Positions 53,364 through 64,000 of a DNA stretch of 64,000 bases are shown piece after piece (positions within the stretch are counted from its first letter, which is position 1; each line of letters begins with the position of its first letter). The DNA comes from Plantago major. Lineage: Eukaryota > Streptophyta > Magnoliopsida > Lamiales > Plantaginaceae. The position numbers and the translations under genes were made by a program. The DNA is taken from the NCBI GenBank assembly GCA_026545765.1, contig CM048842.1, positions 46,881,431-46,945,430 on the forward strand, read 5' to 3'. The notes under the pieces were generated by a model that was given only the letters and a program-made list of their open reading frames with translations, made no database searches and was not told the origin of the DNA.

Positions 53364-55809
53364 TGTAACGCCCGGACTAGGAAGCACACGGCTCTATTAA
53401 GTCGACGCTACATTAAAAGAAAACTTGAATAGAATATAGCCCGGAATGGATAGAAAGGCGAATCACACTCTAATTTACAATCAAACTTATTTTTAGGTTT
53501 CAGGCCCAAAGTTCTGGAAACTAGAAACACACGGGCAAGACTTAAACTCCTTAACGGCTGCTTTCGTCAAAACAACATCCGAATCTAGGTCGACCACTGC
53601 CAGTGATTCACAGACTCACTAAGCTTATTTATGTACCGGTCCAAAGGTTCACAGTGCGGTAACGATTACTAGTAACACTCGACTTCCTACGTACCCGGCT
53701 CACTCAACCTGGGGAAACAAAGAGAGAACAAGAAAGAGGTTAAGTCCCAAAGACTTAGTGAGTATAAACAAATGACAAAGAAGTGAGAGAATGGAACAAT
53801 TGTGGAGTAACAAAGCAATAATGACACGAGTGATACAAGGAAAGGAACAATAGCTTTGAAATGAAACGATTTCGAGTATCACTGTCAAACCTGCCATATA
53901 ACTCCCGGAACTAACTACAACCTTATAACTTCCCTCGAGGAGCGACCCCGAAAATAGAGAAAACAAGCATGCCAAGGTTCATGCTAGACCAGATCACGGA
54001 ACACACCAACCACCGGTTGCATTCAGCGTCTGGGAAAAGGATCTGCAGAAGATGACCTTAACCGGTGGTCCATTCCACCCGGTAGCCATTCGCCACAGTC
54101 CGGGCCCAATCCGTTGTAACTGTAATCATATATCTCATTTCCAGTGGAAGGTCACAAGTACTAGCGGCAATTCAATAGGATCAATCGGATGGTTAATAGG
54201 TTTCAGGTCAATTGACGGATTAGAGATGACTCAAGGGTGGAACCAAGCAAAGTAGCAAAGGCTCAATGGATAACAAAGTTGATACAAATTGGCTCAGGTC
54301 CAAAGTCAAAAGCGAATAATAGGTAAGGATTTTACTCGTGTCGCACAAACGATAAGGACAATTGAAAGTAATCAAATTCCCCAGGGCCGGATGCCGAACT
54401 AATACATAGAAAGAATGAAAGAAACCTCACCTTGTGCGTAGGTATTTGTGCATAGATTACTAAGTTGACTCAATCGTGTGAAGCTCGGTACCTATAAGTA
54501 TCAATAAAAAGTTGTAAATGTCACGATACCTCTTACAATACACTAAGTATTAGGCTCAATCAATATGGACCAAGTAGGAGCATAATTAGTAACATGCAAG
54601 TGGTTGTGAATATACGTGATCACAACATAAAAAAACATACATGTTCAGGTCACTATATATATACGGAAAACATGTAACTCACTTTCTAATACCATCTACT
54701 AGTCTAATATCACCTATACTACCAAGGCTTTGACTTGTTCATGACTATCTCTTAACTTAACCATATATCCTCGAGAGTAGAAATGATATTAATGATTAAC
54801 ACTAATACGATTGTAATTAATATTAGCACCTATAATTTACAGTCTAATTTCCTATTAACAGAGGTATAAAATACATCACAGTATAAGTTATCCTTATGCT
54901 ACAATTCACCAACCATGGTCCAAGGCTCCAAACAACACTTTATTTGAATTGTAGAGATGCATGAACCTTTAATTTAAGGATGATACTACTTATTAACTAG
55001 TGACAGCATTTACACAGTTTAAGATATGAACTTCTATCATAGTTATCAATAATTTCCCAAATCTTATGCTCTAATTATTAGAAATTGGTCACCACTTAGA
55101 TAAGTTATGGTACATAGAAGATAATTATTAGCATATATAAAAGTGGGCAATTAAGATATTGATTAGTAACTATATATTTACAAACACTCCAAAACCATGT
55201 AGAAAGCTTAATTTAGACTTGATGATTAATCAAAATATGAGTATGTAAACACGTACATACAACCAACCTAAAACATAGGGAATGAATGAGTGAATCAGAA
55301 GTGGAGAAATATTATACCTTTCTTGTTAAATATTTCTAACCCAACCTTCTATTTTCGTGAGAGAGAATGATCTTCCTGCTTAAATTTTTTTTTTTTTATC
55401 TCTCTCAAAGATTATAGATGGATATGTAGAAGTAAAAGAAAAAGAGAAGTTGCAACATACGTGGAAGCTAAAGAAACTATGTTTAAATTGAGGAGAAAAT
55501 ATAGTAGTAACACATGTATTAGCTAGAATATATAGTACTAACACATGTAAGGGCTAGTTATAGTAGACATAATTATGGCCTCAAATTCTAGTACGAATGA
55601 TATATTAATAAGTCTTGCATCCCGACAAAATGTAAACATATATGGGACGGTCCAAACCGTAAAATCGAATAAATAATCCTATTGAAATAAAATTAATATT
55701 ATAATATAATTTTTTTTCCATGAATATATATACATATATATATATATATATTTTTTTTTATTTTTTTTTTAAATTAAATTTAAGTACTTATTGAAACTCG
55801 GGTGTCACA
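53364..55809. mobile_element. Probable solo LTR (Ty3/gypsy-like) inserted in integrase of D
   Basis: Begins TGTAACGCCCGGA and ends ACTCGGGTGTCACA, so the ends are TG...CA with an extended imperfect inverted repeat. It is flanked by AGAAC on both sides (53359-53363 and 55810-55814), a 5-bp target duplication. 2446 bp with no meaningful ORF and no internal primer site or polypurine tract. TGTRACRCCC...GGTGTYACA ends and 2-3 kb length are usual for Tekay/Del-type chromovirus LTRs, so a solo LTR is the best call. A non-coding short element with the same ends cannot be excluded. Orientation not decided. Confidence 0.75.
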
Positions 55810-56951
55810 AGAACAGATCATGGTACTGAGATTGTAAACCAGTACATAAAGGAGTTTTGTACTTGCAAAGGTATACAACACCAACTTTCCTCTGTAAGAA
55901 CACCTCAACAAAATGGTGTTGCAGAAAGGAAAAACAGGACCCTTAAAGAAGCTGCAAGAACAATGTTAATGACCTTTGAAATAAGTGAAGTTTATTGGGT
56001 TGAAGTCAAACACATTTTGCTACGTAATGATGCTTGATAAATAAACACCATGACAAGACCCCCTATGAAATCTTGGTTGGTAGACCCCCCAATATCAAAC
56101 ATCTGAGAGTATTTGGTTGTAAATGTTTTGTTCTCAATAACGGAAAAGAATATCTGAGAACATTTCAACCAAAGGCGGACGAAGGTGTATTTCTTGGCTA
56201 CTCGATGAATAGTAAAGCTTACAGAATCTACAACAAAAGAACAAAAAGGATTGAAGAATCAGTTCATGTTGTATTCTATGAAGGAAGCAAGAAAATACCC
56301 CCTACTGATGAAATCTCAGATAAGTTCAAAGAACTGATGATAAAGGAGTCTGAAAAAGAACCCTCAGATAGGAAAAACCTTATTGTGGAAAGTGAGGATG
56401 ACTTTGACGTAGAAAAGCATGAAATGCCTAGTAACAACCAGATGACTCACAGACATGATGAAGAATTTCCTAAGAAACTTCCAGAAATGGAACAAAGCAT
56501 CGAGAACCTTCATCATGAAGAGGTATCTGAAAATAAGACTGCTGAAATGCAAGTCCCAGATATCTCTAACACTGAAAAAGTGTCAGATATCAATGACATT
56601 TCCCATATGTCAGATATCTCAGATACTGAAAAAGTATCAAATCAAAATCTTAGTGATTCACATTCAGATCACTTAGATGCTGATCCTACTAGCACTAAAC
56701 CTATGATGAAATGGATCAAGGATCATCCTGCAAAAGATGTAATTGGACCAATTAATCAAGGAGTTAGGACTAGGAGAGCAATTGCTGAAAATGCTAATTC
56801 TCTCTTTGGATGTTTTATCTCAGATATTGAACCAAAAACCATTGAAGAAGCATTAAGAGACCAAGATTGGATCTCTGCGATGCAAGAAGAATTGGATCAA
56901 TTTGAGAGAAACAAAGTCTAGAAACTAGTTCCATTTATTGAAGGAATATCT
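55810..56951 (+). pseudogene. pol: pol of element D: integrase C-terminal part and linker
   Basis: Resumes after the insertion with the DHGTE catalytic Asp codon, then [19 protein letters not shown] (catalytic Glu). Indels near 55965 and 56010 disturb the frame. From 56034 it is open: [32 protein letters not shown], then the acidic Ser/Asp linker with repeated SDI/SDT peptides, to a TAG at 56919-56921 (Trp codon in others) just before the RT domain. Confidence 0.85.
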
Positions 56952-58364
56952 GTGATTGGAACTAAATGGGTTTTCAGAAACAAAATGAATGAATCTGGTG
57001 AAATAACCAGAAACAAAGCAACGTTGGTTGCCAAGGGATTTACCCAGACTGAAGGCCTAGACTTTGATGAGTCATATGCACCAGTTGCCAGATTGGATGC
57101 AATTAGACTCTTTCTAGCCTTTGCAGCTCATAAAGATTTTAAAGTTTATCAGATGGATGTCAAGTGTGCATTCTTAAATGGTGAACTTGTTGAGGAAGTC
57201 TATGTTGAGCAACCACCTGGCTTTGAAGTTTCCTCAGAAAATAGAATGGTCTATAAATTACATAAAGCTCTATATGGACTGAAACAGGCTCCCAGAGCAT
57301 GGTATGACACGTTGGCCAAATATCTTCTGGAAAGTGGTTTCAAGAAAGGTGAAGTTGATAAAACTCTATTTACCTTGAATCACAACGGGAAACTACTCTT
57401 AGTTCAAGTATATGTTGATGACATCATATTTGGATCTAAGGACAAGCAACTTTGTGATGACTTTGCAAATCTCATGAAAAAAAAGTTTGAGATGAGCATG
57501 ATGGGAGAAATGAATTACTTCCTAGGATTGCAAGTCAAGCAACTCAATGATGGAATATTCATCAGTCAAACAAAGTACGCAAAGGATATGCTCACTAAGT
57601 TCAATCTAAAGCCTTCTGAAAAGACTGCTAAGATACCTATGAGCATTGGAACCAAAATGACCTATACTGAATCAGATAAGAGTGTCGAAGAACACAAGTA
57701 TAGGAAATTGATAGGTTCACTACTCTACCTTACTGCAAGTAGACCTGATATTCAATATGTTGTTGGAGTGTGTGCTAGATTCCAGACAAATCCAATGCAA
57801 ACACACTACAACATTGCTATGAAAATATTAAGGTATGTGAAAGGTACAGTAGGTGTAGGGCTGTGGTGTCCCAAAGATAGTGGATTGAGTTTAGCTAGAT
57901 ATTCAGATGCTGATTATGCTGGATCAATGCTTGATAGGAAAAGTACCTCAGGGACATGTCAATTTCTGGGTACTAGACTTATCTCATGGTTTAGCAAGAA
58001 GCAAAACTCAATTGCAACTTCTACCACAGAGGCTGAATACATTGCTGCTGGTTGTTGTGCAACACAAATTTTGTGGATTCAACAACAACTTAGAGACTAT
58101 GGACTCAATGAAGAGAAAACTCCAATTTTCTGTGACAACACAAGTGCTATAGCAATTACTCAAAATCCTAAGTTTCATGCAAGAACAAAGCACATTGATG
58201 TTAGACACCACTTCATTAGAGATCATGTTGAAAAAGGCAATATAGAGATACTCAAGATTGGCACTGAAGACCAACTTGCAGATATCTTCACTAAGCCCCT
58301 ACAAGAAAGTAGATTCTTAGCCTTAAGACATAGTCTTGGACTAATAGAACTACCTTTAAACTGA
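56952..58364 (+). CDS. pol: RT-RNase H reading frame of element D (open)
   Basis: 470 open codons. RT motifs [84 protein letters not shown]. RNase H motifs [51 protein letters not shown], then ADIFTKPL. The frame is continuous upstream with the linker but for one nonsense codon, so it is a polyprotein fragment. Changes at normally conserved places include ATLVAKGF for ARLVAKGF and VKCAFLNG for VKSAFLNG. It ends at the natural stop. Confidence 0.88.
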   Translation: MIGTKWVFRNKMNESGEITRNKATLVAKGFTQTEGLDFDESYAPVARLDAIRLFLAFAAHKDFKVYQMDVKCAFLNGELVEEVYVEQPPGFEVSSENRMVYKLHKALYGLKQAPRAWYDTLAKYLLESGFKKGEVDKTLFTLNHNGKLLLVQVYVDDIIFGSKDKQLCDDFANLMKKKFEMSMMGEMNYFLGLQVKQLNDGIFISQTKYAKDMLTKFNLKPSEKTAKIPMSIGTKMTYTESDKSVEEHKYRKLIGSLLYLTASRPDIQYVVGVCARFQTNPMQTHYNIAMKILRYVKGTVGVGLWCPKDSGLSLARYSDADYAGSMLDRKSTSGTCQFLGTRLISWFSKKQNSIATSTTEAEYIAAGCCATQILWIQQQLRDYGLNEEKTPIFCDNTSAIAITQNPKFHARTKHIDVRHHFIRDHVEKGNIEILKIGTEDQLADIFTKPLQESRFLALRHSLGLIELPLN

Positions 58365-59238
58365 AAAAGTTCAGATATCTGGAACGGGAATCCAGAAAAG
58401 GGAAAAGAGGTATCCGAACGGAATCCGAAAGGAGAAAAGAAACTGAACGGGAATCCAGAAAAGAGAAAAGAGAAATCTGGAACGGGAATCCAGAAAGGAG
58501 ATATCTGGAATAGAAATCCAGAAAGGAAGATTCAAAAAGGCTAAAGAGCAAAAAGAAAGCTTAACAGATCACTGAGACGGGAACTCAGATATCTGGATCA
58601 CTACATTTACGGAAACAACACTAAGGAGAATAGTACAACTATTTGTAGTCAACTACTCTCTTGAAACATACACTATTTCTATCTTTGTGAAAAACTCTGA
58701 AAAATCCTAAGGACAAAGACAGAATCAGATGCAAACAGTGTGTATGGTCAAACAAAAATGTGATTCAGATAGCTAATAGCCAAAATTCATAAATGGGCAC
58801 AATTACACTTGTTGATTGTGAATCATTGCTGCAGAAGCAATCGGAACCATTAATGAAATAAAGCGTTTTGATCTGAACGGCTGAAAACCTTTCGCAGTAA
58901 ATAGTGGACTGGTGAAATACCGAAAAAGCCCACTTTGCATTTAATGCCGAAACTGCTTTTGCTCACGCCTGCTTGCAAGTCACAGATACGTATACACAAA
59001 ACCAATTTGTATGTATATGACTGTTGGGATTCACTTGCTATATATATAGGTTTTTGGCAAAGAAAATCACTTTTGCCTAAACCGATATTTCAACTTGCAT
59101 CAAAACAGCAAAAACCTTCTCCTAATCCTCTGCAACATCTCTAAAATCTCTGAGTTTCTGATTAAGTTTTTCTGAAAAGAATTACTCAATCGTATCTCTT
59201 TCAAACACAAGATTCAAATCCCTATATTATATAAAGAG
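58365..59238 (+). other. pol-ORF3 spacer of element D with hairpin repeats and TATA
   Basis: Irregular copies of TCTGGA-7 bases-TCCAGA with purine-rich links at 58376-58530, then AT-rich non-coding DNA, TATATATATA at 59039-59048, and a leader to the ORF3 ATG. Purine-rich on this strand. Confidence 0.6.
59039..59048 (+). promoter_or_regulatory. TATA-like box of internal ORF3 promoter (D)
   Basis: TATATATATA preceded by CTTGC, 200 bp before the ORF3 ATG. It matches in position A (6088) and C (42746). Confidence 0.5.
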
Positions 59239-61093
59239 ATGGCTCCCAAGAACACCTCTACCCAGAAATCCCAATCCTCCACTGGTACTGCTGAAAAGCA
59301 AGCACCAGAGTTGGTTATTATTAACAACCGACTAGTTGGAGAGTTTAATCCTGACCATTGGACTTCAAATCACAGGATGATTTGGGGTGGTGCCATGGTT
59401 GAGGAGTACCTTACGGCGGTAATAGAAAACCAAGCCGACAGAAAGCTGATACTTGACATGCTTGAAAAGGCAAAAATCAAGGGCTTTCTATCTGCTCGTC
59501 CTAGTGGAATTTCCTCACTAGATGTGTTGGAATTCTACAACAACTCCAGGATAATTTCCTGTGTTTTTGATGGCACTGAACAAGTGTCTATCAAAACTTC
59601 AGTCCAAGGAAAGGAAATCCTTTTGGACTTGAAGAGTTTCTGCAATTTGTTTGAACTCCAGAATCTTGGAAAGGATTCTGAGATTAACACCAAGGACGAT
59701 GATCTCCTTGAAGGTGTTAAACAACTTTACAGTGACGTGTGTGATCTTGAAAAATCAGATACACCCACTGAGTTCAAACTTGCTGACATCCGAACCAGAC
59801 ATCTGATGGTTCACTGGGATGTATTGGCATGTATCCTTCACAGATGCTTTGAAAGTCTGCAGGGAGGTGCTGACCAAATAAGCCTAGAGTGGTGGATGAT
59901 GATGTTCTTACTGAATCATCAAAGGCTGGAAAAACTCCTTCAACTGGGGAAAGTACGCCTTCATGAAATTTGTGAAGAAGGTACAAGGCTTCGAGCCTAA
60001 GCTTGCCAAAGGATTAGCTGAGCCCAAGGCCACAGTAAACTATGGTCTGAAAATATGCTTCTTGCTGGAAAAGCTTGGCATAGAGCTCAGAGAGACGGCT
60101 GAAATAGCCAACAGCAATCTGCTCTACAAGTATGAGCATACAAACATGATGAAAAAGATTGCTGGGTCTCAGAAAGGTTCAAAGAAGCGCAAGTCTGAAA
60201 AGATATCTGAAGATAAGGTTGCGACCAAGAAGCCCAGAACTTCAAGAAAGAAGTCTGCTGGCAAGACAGAAGACACACCCACTAAGGTTGTCGAATCCCA
60301 GATATCTGCCAGCCTTGCTGATGAACTGATAAATGCTGCCAAGATAGGTGAACAGCACCAAGCCCCAACTGCAGAAATAGCAGGTGTATTGGACCAATCA
60401 GTACCAGATGCTGATGAGAGCTCAGAAGATGAAGATGATGATTTAGTCATCTCTCAGGTCGTACAGAAAGCAAAAAGGGCTAAGGTTACTGAACAAGTAA
60501 CTGGTGTTAAGGTATCTGACGATGAACCTACACCACAGGTTGCTGAACCTATAACAAAGGTTGTTGGTGTTAAGGTATCTGAAGAAGAACCTACACCACA
60601 GGTTGCTGAGCCTATAGCAAAGGTTGTTTGTGCAACAACATCATCAGGGAATGTTTCTTATGCTCAACTTCAAGAAGCCCTGATGAGTGGTAATTTAATA
60701 CTGGCTGATGATGATGGAAAAGCCATGTCTAAAAGTCTGGAAGAACACCCCTCTGATCAATCTTCTGCTTCCAGACAACCACAACAACCGCAACGACAAC
60801 AACCACAACAGCCACAAATGGTTGACGAAATGGTAGACGAACTACATTTCGATCTTCAAGCATTTCACCAAGCTGAAGAAAATCCTGCAAGAGAGCAGGT
60901 TCCCCAACTCGATGAGAGGGATCAAACTGAGACTCCTACTCAGGATGATCAACCAGGGGAGGCAACTGAGTTGCAAACTCAGGAAAGGTGTGAAGTACCA
61001 GAAACTTCATTCAAAGAAATTACACTGGAACAAGACGACCAATGTATAGAGAGGTCACGAGTTCCAGAGACCATTCAGCCTGAAACTTCTCAG
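59239..61093 (+). pseudogene. ORF3 exon 1 of element D
   Basis: ATG at 59239 (MAPKNTSTQKSQSS). The first 230 codons are intact and give the cleanest view of the conserved N-terminal region: GEFNPDHWTSNHRMIWGG, VEEYLTAVIENQADRKLIL, SARPSGISSLDVLEFYNNS, VQGKEILLDLKSFCNLFEL, HLMVHWDVLACILHRCF, WWMMMFLLN. A one-base gain near 59935 shifts the frame. It continues open from 59963 (KFVKKVQGFEPKLAKGLAEPKA, GLKICFLLEKLGIEL, KKRKSEKISEDK, a Gln/Pro-rich tail). It has a 63-bp duplication at 60503-60628. Cytosolic or nuclear by composition; no signal peptide. Family unknown. Confidence 0.72.
60503..60628 (+). repeat. 63-bp in-frame duplication in ORF3 of D
   Basis: Two copies of a 21-codon unit (VKVS-DE-PTPQVAEP-KVVG type) starting GGTGTTAAGG at 60503 and 60566. 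Element C has one. Confidence 0.85.
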
Positions 61094-61983
61094 GTATATG
61101 ATTGGTTTAACTCTCATCTTGTGAAACTCCTTATATACTTGTCAATCTTGTTAATATTAAGAATTTCTTTGTTACAGGCTGAGTTAGAAACGCTGAATCA
61201 AGAGGAAGCTGAAAAGCTTGCCTCAGATACTGAAAAAGAGGTTCCTTCAACCTCATCTCTTAAGACATCTGAGCCTGTGCCACAGGTAAATGATTCTAAA
61301 AGAGAAGTATCTTTCAGTAAATTGCTTACAAGCTAATTCATGATAAATGTTTCTAACAGGCTCCAACTGAGATGGAAGAAGATAAGGCAGAAATGCCAAA
61401 GCCAAACCCAGAGACCAACAAAGTCTCTGAAGAATACAACACTGAGCCTTCTAACTTGAAGGTATATGACAATTCAAGTGTCAAGTATTCTGTGTCCTGG
61501 GTTACCACTTATCTCTTCTAAAATAATACTATACTTTCTACTCACAGGCTCAAACAGAATTAGAAAAGCAAGGGGATACAGTTGCGACCCCCCTGCATCA
61601 AAGGAAACTGATGAAGCCCCCAAGGCTACATCACCTGAAAGAAATCCAGAAACTAAACAAGTTTCTGAGAAAATTGAATCTGAGCTTCAACTTAAGGAAG
61701 TAAGCAGCAAAACTCAGATTTCATTAAGCATAGTCATGCACAATTTCTTTCAAAAACTGTTTCCTAATAAGTATTGTATTTCTCTCAGGATCAAGAAAGA
61801 AAGGTTGCTGAGGACCAGACTTCACAGTCTCCACCTCACAACAAGATATCTGAGACACCAATTGTCTCAGTAGTTCAAGTCTCTGAGCCTGCAGTACTTA
61901 CTCAGGTAAACCAGAAACTAAACTACAATCACACTCAGATATCACCCAAAGTTTTGAAACTCATTCAAAGCTCTTTCTTTCAG
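61094..61983 (+). pseudogene. ORF3 intron/mini-exon array of element D
   Basis: Introns: 61094-61177 (84), 61286-61359 (74), 61462-61547 (86), 61700-61788 (89), 61906-61983 (78). Donors GTATAT, GTAAAT, GTATAT, GTAAGC, GTAAAC; all acceptors are CAG. Exons 61178-61285, 61360-61461, 61548-61699 and 61789-61905 start Ala or Asp in phase 0. Exon 4 has lost one C in a C-run at 61588-61593. Two introns (84 and 78 bp) happen to be open in frame, which hides them in simple ORF calls. Confidence 0.75.
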
Positions 61984-64000
61984 GCTCAAACAGGTGCAAA
62001 GCAGGTAACCATTGATGATAAAATGGACCTCCTACACTTCTTCAAGACTCACACCCTGCCCAAGCATATTCAGTGCTTCAAAAAATGGCAGAGGTTAAGG
62101 TGCTCTGATCTCTCTGAAATATTGAGAATCACAGATCAACCTATCAGACGAGCACGAGCTCTTGATTTGGAGACGTACATCCATGATATGTTCCCTACGG
62201 AACAATACACAGTTGCGACACTGTTGCATAAGGATTTCTTCAAAGAAGTGGCGCATCGGTTGACACAAGCCTTTGAACAGGCGGATGGTCAGACAAGATT
62301 ACAGATGGCATTAAAGCCAGTTCTGCCCCAGACTCTGCAATTCTTACCTTCTGAATAAGAAGAAGTAAATGGGCAGAAGATCACTTTACCAGAAGTGATT
62401 AATTTTGTGTCTGAAGAAGACGAGGAGGAAGAAATAAACGAAAATGAATTTGATGAACCTCCCACTAACCATCACAAGGATGATGATAAAAAGGATGATG
62501 ATGATGCCCCTACACCAGGGACATGAGGAATTTCACAGAAACATATTGCCTCAACTGCTGAAAAGCAAACTGAGAGGAAAACACAGAAATCTCCGTCTTC
62601 ATCTCCTCAGAAATCCACTCATCCATCTTCTCACCAACTTCCAGATACTACTGAACAAGTAGTTGAGCTTTCTGCCGAAATTAATCAGAAGATCTTGAAC
62701 TCTCAAGACAGAACTGCTCAACTCAGACAACTGTTGGAAGAAAAACAACAGCTCCATCTTCAACTGGAAGATCAAATTGCTCAATCCAGAGACAAGCTTG
62801 TTCAACTTGAAGATCAATATCTCGAAGAGATTAATGCTTACTCTGCGGTTGAAGAACTAAAGGATGCTGTTAATGCTAAACGACAAAAACTCGATACTGA
62901 ACAAGTATCTGAAGACAAGCATGATGCTAAGGCTGCATCATCTTCAAAATATGTACCATCCTCCTCCCAGGAAGGGAAGAAACCATTCTCTGAGAAGGTT
63001 GCTGGACTTGACACGATTGATGAAAATGTCCAAGAGGATGAAGATCACTGGGTGGACAACTCAGATGATGAAGAAGACAAAATGTTGGCAGAACACCGCA
63101 ATGAACATCTGGCGGTTTCACACTTGAAAAGGAAGCTAATTGCTCCTAAGATCTGCACCAAGATGCCAAACATTCACTCCCATGAGTACATGAGCAGATA
63201 CCAAGTTCTGGCTCAACTGAAAAAGGAGATGTCTCTTCAAAACCAAGAAGTACTTGCCTCCGTTCCATCTGAACTGCAAAAGTTCACTGAGCTCTTCACT
63301 CAGAGAACTACAAGTATAGTCATTGCTCAGAAGGATCTGGGAATGATTAGGGATGATGATGTCTCATTAGCTGAAAAAGCTCTCCAAGAGGCAAGCTACA
63401 CTGCTGGAAAAGCAGATGCCATCTTAGGCCCACTGGCAGAGCTCACTGATAAGGACAATGGTCTTATCAAACAGAATCAGGAGCTTAAAGCCGAACTTCA
63501 GAAGTTGGTAACTGCCTACAATTATCTACAAGGGCACATTGACTCTCTCTCTCTGATTCCTTCATGAGACTGAGTCAGCCAACAATGACTAAGGGTGAAA
63601 GGACATACAAATCTGGACCTGGACCTCAAAGTCAGAGGGAATGGGAAGAAGGAGCCGAAATGAAAAAGAAATCTTGAGCTGGTACTCAGAAAGGAAGAAG
63701 ATCAAAGAAAACTTCCCAGCCACCACTCAGAATACAAGAACCCTCCTCAAGCCAAGCTGCTTTGAAAATAGTAGCTGCTTCCCAGAAACCCACTGAAGGC
63801 ACTTCAATGATAACAAGGGCAAGGGCACAGAAACCTCCAAGGAGTATCAAGGCTCCAAGGAGAAGACAAGTCAAAGGGGTTGATATCTCTTCTGAAGAAG
63901 AAGAAGAAGGACAAATAATCAAACCCCTGGGCAATGAAGAAGGCTACAAAACTCTCACAAGAACTAATCTTGATGATGATGAGGAATCTGATGAAGATGA
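61984..64000 (+). pseudogene. ORF3 last exon of element D (runs off window)
   Basis: GCTCAAACAGG start, then the conserved FFKTHTLPKHIQCFKKW / LDLETYIHDMFPTEQY block. TAA at 62356-62358 (Gln in C) and TGA near 62524 (Gly in C) interrupt it. From 62695 it is open for 290 codons with a coiled coil (LRQLLEEKQQLHLQLEDQI; KQNQELKAELQKLV). A CT gain in a CT run near 63555 shifts the frame. The rest (KGVDISSEEEEEG) runs to the window edge. The C-terminal domain seen in A-C lies beyond 64000. Confidence 0.7.

Larger units (their letters stand above)
48134..64000 (+). mobile_element. Ty1/copia element D, right end outside window
   Basis: The only copy with 5' LTR, primer site and gag start in view. 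Order: LTR, primer site, gag, pol (split by a 2446 bp insertion), spacer, ORF3 to the window edge. It is inserted in gag of element C in opposite orientation; TATTG at 48129-48133 would be one copy of the target duplication. By comparison with C it should end near 67 kb, giving roughly 16.5 kb without the insertion, large for copia. All three genes are broken, but RT-RNase H is open. Confidence 0.9.

Noticed and set aside
54052..54255. Open frame of 67 codons in the solo LTR
   Set aside because: No motif, short, and within a sequence with LTR boundaries.
53364..55809. DNA transposon with TGTRACRCCC inverted ends
   Set aside because: TG...CA termini with a 5-bp duplication and lack of any transposase fit an LTR better; the inverted ends are short and imperfect.
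61094..61177. Hydrophobic segment LLIYLSILLILRISLL in ORF3 of D that resembles a transmembrane helix of an envelope protein
   Set aside because: It lies wholly within intron 1 (GTATAT...ACAG), read through only because the intron is a multiple of three in D. The homologous intron of C has a stop and no such helix.

Overview
The window is plant nuclear DNA, most likely from a eudicot, and almost all of it is transposable elements. I see no ordinary host gene, no rRNA or tRNA gene, no CRISPR array and nothing bacterial. The main content is four partial copies (A, B, C, D) of one very large Ty1/copia LTR-retrotransposon family. Its pol motifs (protease DSG, integrase HHCC and DDE, RT YVDD, RNase H TTEAEY) and gag zinc knuckle look like the Sirevirus/SIRE lineage. 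That lineage call is from memory of motifs, without a tree.

Layout. Element A (+, 1-13350) enters the window inside gag and ends with its 3' LTR. Element B (+, 13351-26275) begins exactly where A's LTR ends, in the middle of gag. The simplest reading is that A is nested in B's gag. From 26276 to 34760 lie two decayed Helitrons, a Stowaway-type MITE, a foldback, an RNase H fragment and microsatellites. Element C (-, 34761-48133) is cut inside its gag by the 5' LTR of element D (+, 48134 to beyond 64000), so D is nested head-to-head in C. D's integrase is split by a 2446 bp TG...CA insertion with a 5 bp target duplication, probably a solo LTR (53364-55809). A and B form one subfamily (LTR about 1.42 kb). 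C and D form another (LTR about 1.78 kb). All four copies carry stops and frameshifts, but the RT-RNase H reading frames of C and D are still open.

The unusual part is downstream of pol. Each copy carries a third gene, here called ORF3, about 5.2-5.7 kb long. It has (i) its own TATA-like sequence about 200 bp upstream, (ii) a large first exon, (iii) four short phase-0 exons separated by five 74-89 bp GT-AG introns at matching positions in both subfamilies, and (iv) a large last exon with a coiled coil, acidic tracts, basic NLS-like patches and a conserved C-terminal domain I do not recognise. Introns in a retroelement gene imply that the genomic RNA escapes splicing while an mRNA is spliced. 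A second splice signal is suggested between gag and pol. In all four copies the gag stop lies in a branch-point-like CTAAY, followed by a pyrimidine tract and (except B) CAG, and pol has no conserved start codon. A GAG|GTAAC site about 1.2 kb upstream would join gag to pol in phase 0 in every copy.

The LTRs carry tandem hairpin units whose stems change sequence while keeping pairing. The pol-ORF3 spacer carries further hairpins, expanded in C to six 35-bp units. These structures, the ORF3 cassette and the proposed gag-pol splice are the best candidates for undescribed biology here. The family may be known in repeat databases, which I could not search.
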